This document shows positions 59,058-64,000 of a DNA stretch of 64,000 nt, in pieces. This DNA comes from Aliishimia sp963922415 (GTDB taxonomy: Bacteria; Pseudomonadota; Alphaproteobacteria; Rhodobacterales; Rhodobacteraceae), in NCBI GenBank assembly GCA_963922415.1, contig CAWUIP010000006.1, forward strand, positions 1-64,000, in the 5' to 3' direction. How positions within the stretch are numbered: position 1 is the first letter of the stretch; each line of letters opens with the position of its first letter. A program made the position numbers and the translations under genes. Under the pieces are notes generated by a model. It was not told the origin of the DNA. It was given only the letters and a program-made list of their open reading frames with translations, and ran no database searches.

Positions 59058-59901
59058 GCCACGTGTCGACGAACTGACCGGTCGGGAGACTATGGGGCAT
59101 GACTTTGATGGAATCGAAGAGCTGAACACGCCCATGCCGCGCTGGTGGCTTTACACCTTTTACGCGACTGTGATCTGGGGGGTGGGTTATACTATCGCAT
59201 TTCCGGCCTGGCCCTTCGTCTCGGGCGCAACGGCTGGGCTTCTGGGCTACTCCACCCGAGGTGAGGTCGCTGCGGCTCTAGAGGCACATGAGACGGCCAA
59301 CGCGACACTGTCAAATGAGCTTGTGGCTGCAGACCTTACGGCATTTGCACCGCAAACGGACCTGCACCGGTATGGAGCAGCACGCGGGGCTGCGGTCTTT
59401 CGGGCGCAGTGCAGCCAATGCCACGGGTCTGGGGCAGCGGGCGCCATCGGTTACCCAAACTTGCTGGACAATGACTGGCTTTGGGGTGGCGACCTTGAAA
59501 GTATCACGTTTTCGGTGCGCCACGGTATTCGAAATAACACAGATGACGAAGCGCGCTGGTCAGAAATGCCTGCCTTCGGCGAGATCCTTGAAGCTGCTGA
59601 AATCGAGGCCCTTGCCGACTTCATCCCAACACTGCCCGCTGGAGGAGAGCCGGGCGACGGTGCGACCCTGTTCGCGGACAACTGTGCGTCCTGCCACGGT
59701 GATGCTGGCATGGGAATGCGCGAACAGGGCGCGCCAAATTTGGCAGATGCGATCTGGCTCTACGGCGGTGACCGTACCGATTTGATTGACAGCATCTCTT
59801 ATGCGCGGTTCGGGGTCATGCCGGCTTGGGGCCAACGATTGAGCGAGGCGGACGTACGCGCCGTCTCGATTTATGTGCATAGCCTGGGCGGTGGGGAGTA
59901 G
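59050..59901 (+). CDS. ccoP: cbb3-type oxidase subunit III (dihaem cytochrome c)
   Basis: This is a 283-residue membrane-anchored dihaem cytochrome c. One N-terminal span (WWLYTFYATVIWGVGYTIAF) precedes two haem c motifs, CSQCH (about 121-125) and CASCH (about 212-216), each followed by a methionine-containing ligand loop. The ATG at 59050 follows AAAGGAG; a TTG two codons earlier is less likely. It takes electrons from soluble cytochrome c and delivers them to CcoO. It ends the operon before the FNR box of ccoG. Confidence 0.95.
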   Translation: MAEPRVDELTGRETMGHDFDGIEELNTPMPRWWLYTFYATVIWGVGYTIAFPAWPFVSGATAGLLGYSTRGEVAAALEAHETANATLSNELVAADLTAFAPQTDLHRYGAARGAAVFRAQCSQCHGSGAAGAIGYPNLLDNDWLWGGDLESITFSVRHGIRNNTDDEARWSEMPAFGEILEAAEIEALADFIPTLPAGGEPGDGATLFADNCASCHGDAGMGMREQGAPNLADAIWLYGGDRTDLIDSISYARFGVMPAWGQRLSEADVRAVSIYVHSLGGGE

Positions 59902-59918
59902 ATCTGCGCCCACCAAGA

Positions 59919-59932
59919 TTGATCTGGGTCAA
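59919..59932 (+). promoter_or_regulatory. FNR box upstream of ccoG
   Basis: TTGATCTGGGTCAA differs from the FNR consensus at one position. Its centre lies about 41 bp before a predicted start near 59967, with a -10-like CTTAGT at 59954-59959. It gives the ccoGHIS genes their own low-oxygen promoter. Confidence 0.82.
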
Positions 59933-59985
59933 AGACTGGCGCGCCGCGGCAGTCTTAGTCTGCTGGCAGAAAAGGGAAGCCAACC

Positions 59986-61401
59986 ATGTCCAGCACCAGC
60001 GAAAGCCTATACGCCGCACGCGAACCAGTCTTTCCCAAAAGGGTCAGCGGCCCGTTCCGGCGACTGAAATGGGCCGTGATGGTGGTAACGCTGGGCATTT
60101 ACTACTTAACGCCTTGGATCCGGTGGGATCGTGGGCCCAACCTTCCAGATCAGGCGGTGCTTGTCGATCTCGCTGGGCGGCGGTTCTACTTCTTCTGGGT
60201 CGAGATTTGGCCTCACGAGTTTTACTTTGTCGCGGGCCTCCTCATCATGGCAGCGCTGGGGCTTTTTCTGTTCACATCCGCATTGGGACGGGTCTGGTGT
60301 GGGTACGCCTGCCCACAGACAGTTTGGACCGATCTTTTTATTCTGGTCGAGCGTTGGATCGAAGGGGACCGAAACGCCCGCGTAAAGCTTCACCGTGCGC
60401 CTTGGTCCTTTCGCAAAATCCGGCTGCGGGCAACCAAGTGGTCCGCTTGGGCGTTCATCGGCGTCGTCACGGGCGGGGCTTGGGTTTTTTACTTTGCCGA
60501 CGCGCCGACACTGGCAACACAGTTCGCGACCCTCTCGGCCCCGCCGGTTGCATGGACAACAGTCGGCATCCTGACCGCGACAACCTTTGTCTTAGGCGGC
60601 TTCATGCGCGAACAGGTCTGCATCTATATGTGTCCCTGGCCACGCATCCAGGGTGCGATGATGGACAACGACACCCTGACCGTGGCCTATCGCGACTGGC
60701 GGGGTGAGCCCCGCGGCAAGCCACGCGATCCGCAAGCGGGCGACTGTGTCGACTGTCTGGCGTGCGTCAACGTGTGTCCTATGGGGATCGACATCCGCGA
60801 CGGACAACAGATGGAATGCATCACCTGCGCTCTTTGCATCGATGCGTGTGACGACGTGATGGGGCAACTCGGGCGAGAGCGTGGCTTGATTGACTACTTG
60901 GCGCTCTCAGATGAAGCGCGTGAAGTTGCTGGAACACCCGCGAAGAAAGCCTGGCAGCACGTTTTGCGCCCGCGCACCCTGCTCTATACAGCCATCTGGG
61001 CCGCCATCGGGATCGGCATTGTCTATGCGCTCTTCATCCGTCCAGATATCGAGATGAGCGTAGCACCTGTGCGCAATCCAACTTATGTGGTGATGTCCGA
61101 CGGATCTGTGCGCAACAGCTATGAGCTGCGCTTGCGCAACAAACACGGCACGCCGCGGCTCTTTGGGGTGCATGTTAGCGGCGATTTAGCCCTGCGTGTG
61201 ACGCTTGAAGGGACAAAGTACCAAGCCATCGAGGTTCCCGCAGATGAAACGCTAAAGCTGCGGGTCTACGTCACAGCGCCCGCCACAGCGGATGTGGCTG
61301 GGGCCGGTCAAACCGATATCCGGTTTTGGGTCGAAGACCACATGAACGGTGAGCGCGCATACAAAAACTCTCACTTCAACGGCACGGGGCGCGGATTATG
61401 A
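59986..61401 (+). CDS. ccoG: Cytochrome c oxidase accessory protein CcoG (FixG)
   Basis: This is a 471-residue membrane iron-sulphur protein. After two to three spans it has CGYACPQTVW and CIYMCPWPRIQG. A ferredoxin-like pair follows, CVDCLACVNVCP and CITCALCIDACD, giving ligands for two 4Fe-4S clusters. A last span leads to a periplasmic immunoglobulin-like domain (MSVAPVRNPTYVVMSDGSVR). CcoG reduces copper for delivery to the cbb3 oxidase. AAGGGAAG precedes the ATG. It starts the ccoGHIS unit and overlaps ccoH by ATGA. Confidence 0.94.
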   Translation: MSSTSESLYAAREPVFPKRVSGPFRRLKWAVMVVTLGIYYLTPWIRWDRGPNLPDQAVLVDLAGRRFYFFWVEIWPHEFYFVAGLLIMAALGLFLFTSALGRVWCGYACPQTVWTDLFILVERWIEGDRNARVKLHRAPWSFRKIRLRATKWSAWAFIGVVTGGAWVFYFADAPTLATQFATLSAPPVAWTTVGILTATTFVLGGFMREQVCIYMCPWPRIQGAMMDNDTLTVAYRDWRGEPRGKPRDPQAGDCVDCLACVNVCPMGIDIRDGQQMECITCALCIDACDDVMGQLGRERGLIDYLALSDEAREVAGTPAKKAWQHVLRPRTLLYTAIWAAIGIGIVYALFIRPDIEMSVAPVRNPTYVVMSDGSVRNSYELRLRNKHGTPRLFGVHVSGDLALRVTLEGTKYQAIEVPADETLKLRVYVTAPATADVAGAGQTDIRFWVEDHMNGERAYKNSHFNGTGRGL

Positions 61402-61847
61402 AACAGATCACAGGTTGGCACGTGTTTGGCATGTTCGCCATTGGCTTTGGCACAATCATTGCCGTTAACTTGACGCTTGCCTTCAACGCAGTCCGCACCT
61501 TTCCAGGGCTAGAGGTCAAAAACTCCTACGTCGCAAGCCAACACTTTGACGCGAACCGCACAGCACAAACTGCGTTGGCCTGGGAGGTATCTGCAAAGCT
61601 CGACGGCACACACCTCCGCTTGCAGATCCTGGAGAACGGCGCGCCCATTCAACCAAAGCTTGAGGCGGCGATTTTTGGGCGGGCAACCTCGATCGCACAG
61701 GATCAATCGCCAAAGTTCGTCTTCGATGGCACCGTCTTCGTTGCGCCGGTGAAGGCGGGCGCGGGAAACTGGAATCTTCGGCTGAAGGCAATCGCAAAAG
61801 ATGGCACGCGGTTCCAGCAGCGTGTCGTCGTCGAGACAGGCGCATGA
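61398..61847 (+). CDS. ccoH: Cytochrome oxidase accessory protein CcoH (FixH)
   Basis: This is a 149-residue protein with an N-terminal span (GWHVFGMFAIGFGTIIAVNL) and the FixH signature FPGLEVKNSYVASQHFDANR. The rest is a periplasmic beta domain (GNWNLRLKAIAKDGTRFQQR). It is needed for assembly or stability of the cbb3 oxidase. It overlaps both neighbours by 4 bp. Confidence 0.92.
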   Translation: MKQITGWHVFGMFAIGFGTIIAVNLTLAFNAVRTFPGLEVKNSYVASQHFDANRTAQTALAWEVSAKLDGTHLRLQILENGAPIQPKLEAAIFGRATSIAQDQSPKFVFDGTVFVAPVKAGAGNWNLRLKAIAKDGTRFQQRVVVETGA

Positions 61848-63976
61848 CAGCCGCCTGCCCAGGCTGCATAGGCGCCCCCGATGCCATCGACATGGCCCAA
61901 GCGCCGCTGCCAGTGCAGCTTTCGGTGCCCTCCATGCGCTGTGCCGCCTGCATTGCGTCTATAGAGCGGCATCTGAACAAGATGCCAGCAGTCCGCCAAG
62001 CCCGCGTCAATCTTAGCCAGAAGCGGGTCGAAATCCAAACGGACCACCCGGCTCAAGAGATGGCGGAGGCTTTAGGGGACATCGGTTACGAGGCGTTCCC
62101 ACTGGATCCCAAAACTTTGGCAACCGATACCGATCCAGAGGGGCGGAACTTGCTTTTGCGCCTCGGCATCGCAGGCTTTGCCATGATGAATGTGATGCTT
62201 TTATCCGTCGCGGTTTGGTCCGGTGCCGACGGGGCGACGCGGGACCTTTTTCACCTCATTTCAGCGGCTATCGCGTTGCCGGCCGTTCTGTTTTCGGCGC
62301 AGCCTTTCTTTCGCAATGCGCTTTCTGCGTTGAGAGTGGCTCGATTAAACATGGATGTGCCCATTTCGCTGGCCATACTCCTTGCCGCGGGCATGTCGCT
62401 GTTTGAAACGCTCGAAGGTGGGGCACACGCCTATTTCGACGCAGCTTTGTCACTTACCTTTTTTCTGTTGATCGGGCGGTATCTCGAGCATCAAACCCGC
62501 GCTGCGGCCCGGTCTGCGGCCAAGGAGTTGAGCGCGTTAGAAGTACATGATGCCCAACGACAGACCGATACGGGTTACGAGACTGTCCCTATCGAGGCCC
62601 TCTGCGTCGGGGATACCGTAATGGTCCCGACGGGCGTGCGCGTTCCAGTCGATGGCACATTGATCAGCGGTTATGCCCAAACGGACCGGTCGTTTCTGAC
62701 CGGCGAGAGCGAACCCGCCAGCCACGTCGCATCTGCCGCCCTCCATGCGGGTGAGATTAATTTGGGGGCGCCCTTCACACTGCGCGCGACCGCCGTGGGT
62801 CACAACACCCGACTCCAGCAAATTGCGCGTTTGGTCGACACGGCAGAGAACGCGCGCAACCGCTACACGTCGCTCGCGGATCGCGCCGCGCAGATCTATG
62901 CGCCCGCCGTGCACCTTTTGGCCTTGGCGACGTTTATTGGTTGGATGATGACGACGCAGGACGTGCGCCAGTCTTTGAACATCGCCATTGCCGTTCTCAT
63001 CATCACCTGCCCTTGCGCGCTTGGGCTTGCCGTACCGGCCGTGTCAACCGCCGCAATCGCACGGCTCTACCGCCTTGGGTTTCTGGTGAAGTCAGGCACT
63101 GCGTTGGAACGCTTGGCCGAGGTGCGCACCGTTGTCTTTGACAAAACAGGGACGCTAACGACGCCGGCTTTCCAATTTGACCTGACAGATCTGAGTGCCG
63201 ATCAACTGTCCATCGCCAAGGCGCTGTCGGGCGCCAGCGCGCACCCGCTCTCAAAGGCGTTGCATCGATTTCTCGGCGACGCTCCAGCGGCTGCGCTGCA
63301 AAATGTTGTTGAGAGACGGGCGAAGGGCATCGCGGCCTTGGCTGGAGATCAAAAGGTCGCTTTGGGCAATGCCAGGTGGTTCGGACGCGAACAAGGCGGG
63401 CTGTGTTTAAGCGTGGATCAAGACGTTTTCGATCTGCCGCATGGCCAAGTGTTGAGACCTGGTGTCACGGACATGATGGCGGGGTTGTCGCGATCTGGCC
63501 TGTCACTTGAGATCCTGTCCGGCGACACAGAACAAAAGACTGCGCATTTGGCACAAATGACGGGCATTGCAGAGTACCGCGCGGGCATTTCGCCCGAGGC
63601 AAAAACCGCGCGGATCGTGGAACTGGAGCAGCAGGGCATGCGTACCTGCATGTTTGGCGATGGCCTGAACGATACGATTGCTCTCGCACAGGCCCATGCC
63701 TCAATCGCGCCGGGAACTGCGCTTGATGCCGCACGAAACGCGGCGGACGTGGTTGTTGTTCAAGACCACCTGCAAGAGGTTCCGAGGCTGTTTCGGGTTG
63801 CGCGAAAAGCCGTGCGCCTGTCGCGCCAAAACTTTGGAATTGCGCTCGCCTATAATGCCGTCGCCATCCCTATCGCGGTCCTTGGGTTCGCCACACCATT
63901 GATGGCTGCACTCGCGATGTCGCTTTCATCCATCACTGTTCTTTTGAACGCAATGCGCGTTGGGGTCGTAAAATGA
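61844..63976 (+). CDS. ccoI: Copper-transporting P-type ATPase CcoI (FixI)
   Basis: This is a 710-residue P1B-type ATPase. A Cys-containing start (CPGC, residues 5-8) is followed by one heavy-metal domain (CAAC, 33-36). The TGES actuator loop is at 286-289, the metal-transport CPC motif at 389-391 and the phosphorylated Asp in DKTGTLT at 433. The SAHPLSKAL and GDGLND motifs follow. It exports copper to the periplasm for insertion into CcoN. It overlaps ccoH and ccoS by 4 bp each. Confidence 0.95.
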   Translation: MTAACPGCIGAPDAIDMAQAPLPVQLSVPSMRCAACIASIERHLNKMPAVRQARVNLSQKRVEIQTDHPAQEMAEALGDIGYEAFPLDPKTLATDTDPEGRNLLLRLGIAGFAMMNVMLLSVAVWSGADGATRDLFHLISAAIALPAVLFSAQPFFRNALSALRVARLNMDVPISLAILLAAGMSLFETLEGGAHAYFDAALSLTFFLLIGRYLEHQTRAAARSAAKELSALEVHDAQRQTDTGYETVPIEALCVGDTVMVPTGVRVPVDGTLISGYAQTDRSFLTGESEPASHVASAALHAGEINLGAPFTLRATAVGHNTRLQQIARLVDTAENARNRYTSLADRAAQIYAPAVHLLALATFIGWMMTTQDVRQSLNIAIAVLIITCPCALGLAVPAVSTAAIARLYRLGFLVKSGTALERLAEVRTVVFDKTGTLTTPAFQFDLTDLSADQLSIAKALSGASAHPLSKALHRFLGDAPAAALQNVVERRAKGIAALAGDQKVALGNARWFGREQGGLCLSVDQDVFDLPHGQVLRPGVTDMMAGLSRSGLSLEILSGDTEQKTAHLAQMTGIAEYRAGISPEAKTARIVELEQQGMRTCMFGDGLNDTIALAQAHASIAPGTALDAARNAADVVVVQDHLQEVPRLFRVARKAVRLSRQNFGIALAYNAVAIPIAVLGFATPLMAALAMSLSSITVLLNAMRVGVVK

Positions 63977-64000
63977 ATGTCCTTGTGTTTCTTATTCCGG
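63973..64000 (+). CDS. ccoS: cbb3 oxidase maturation protein CcoS, partial
   Basis: The frame starts with an ATG overlapping the ccoI stop (ATGA) and runs off the window after about nine codons (MNVLVFLIP). This matches the hydrophobic N-terminus of CcoS/FixS, the small membrane protein normally following ccoI. Its identification rests mainly on position. Confidence 0.78.

Noticed and set aside
1..64000. CRISPR arrays, tRNA and rRNA genes
   Set aside because: I looked for regularly spaced repeats, cloverleaf-like sequences and rRNA motifs and saw none; a tRNAscan or covariance search could still find a short RNA.

Overview
The window looks like a chromosome segment of a phototrophic Rhodobacteraceae (Roseobacter-group) bacterium. 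The left edge carries the start of a light-harvesting LH2 beta gene (pucB) with PpsR/CrtJ boxes. The right end carries a complete FnrL / hemN / ccoNOQP / ccoGHI(S) block with FNR boxes, in the usual order for purple non-sulfur and aerobic anoxygenic phototrophs. Nearly all genes are tightly packed, overlapping by 4 bp (ATGA) or 1 bp (TGATG) inside operons.

Layout. (1) 1-310: pucB (cut by the window edge) and its promoter. (2) 528-953: a SnoaL-like protein. (3) 1360-6060, minus strand: an operon headed by a guanidine-I (ykkC) riboswitch. It encodes a NitT/TauT-type ABC transporter, a ureohydrolase with guanidine hydrolase (GdmH) features, an extremely histidine-rich small protein, and a small exported protein whose mature end would begin His-His. 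Known GdmH operons carry HypA/HypB-type nickel chaperones; here none is present, so the His-rich protein is a candidate replacement. (4) 6343-12704, minus: a polyamine-type ABC transporter, a cysteine hydrolase (isochorismatase fold), an unrecognised 245-residue protein and a DUF917 protein. Divergent from it (12948-15668, plus) are a 2-oxoglutarate/Fe(II) oxygenase of the isopenicillin-N-synthase type, a GNAT-like protein, a metallo-beta-lactamase-fold hydrolase and a VOC protein. Two perfect inverted repeats lie between the two arms.

(5) 15706-32254: an inositol catabolism region in three transcription units: iolD-iolC-iolB-iolJ (minus), Gfo/Idh-iolE-Gfo/Idh (plus), and iolI-like / inositol-type ABC transporter / iolG / PhyH-like oxygenase / second iolB / SDR (minus), plus a LacI-family regulator. 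The same LacI-type operator occurs before the first unit pair and the third unit, and a degenerate copy lies before the regulator gene. No iolA was seen in the window. (6) 32630-34404: a DUF5519 gene divergent from a LysR regulator, then an internally deleted IS3-type transposase remnant.

(7) 34444-45425, minus: an eleven-gene operon for an unidentified polyol or sugar (CUT1-type ABC transporter with two ATPases and a DUF2160 membrane protein, dihydroxyacetone-kinase family kinase, LacI regulator, TIM-barrel isomerase/epimerase, Gfo/Idh dehydrogenase). Two LacI-type palindromes sit 30 bp apart upstream of it. (8) 45800-48975: a lipoprotein coupled to a large two-headed cell-wall hydrolase without a signal peptide. 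(9) 49461-53911: an RND efflux pump and its membrane fusion protein. (10) 54149-64000: hemN, fnrL, ccoNOQP, ccoGHI and the first codons of ccoS, with three FNR boxes.

A recurring architectural feature is a GC-rich hairpin with an 8-bp perfect stem directly after the substrate-binding-protein gene in three of the four ABC operons, probably keeping binding-protein mRNA more abundant than permease mRNA.
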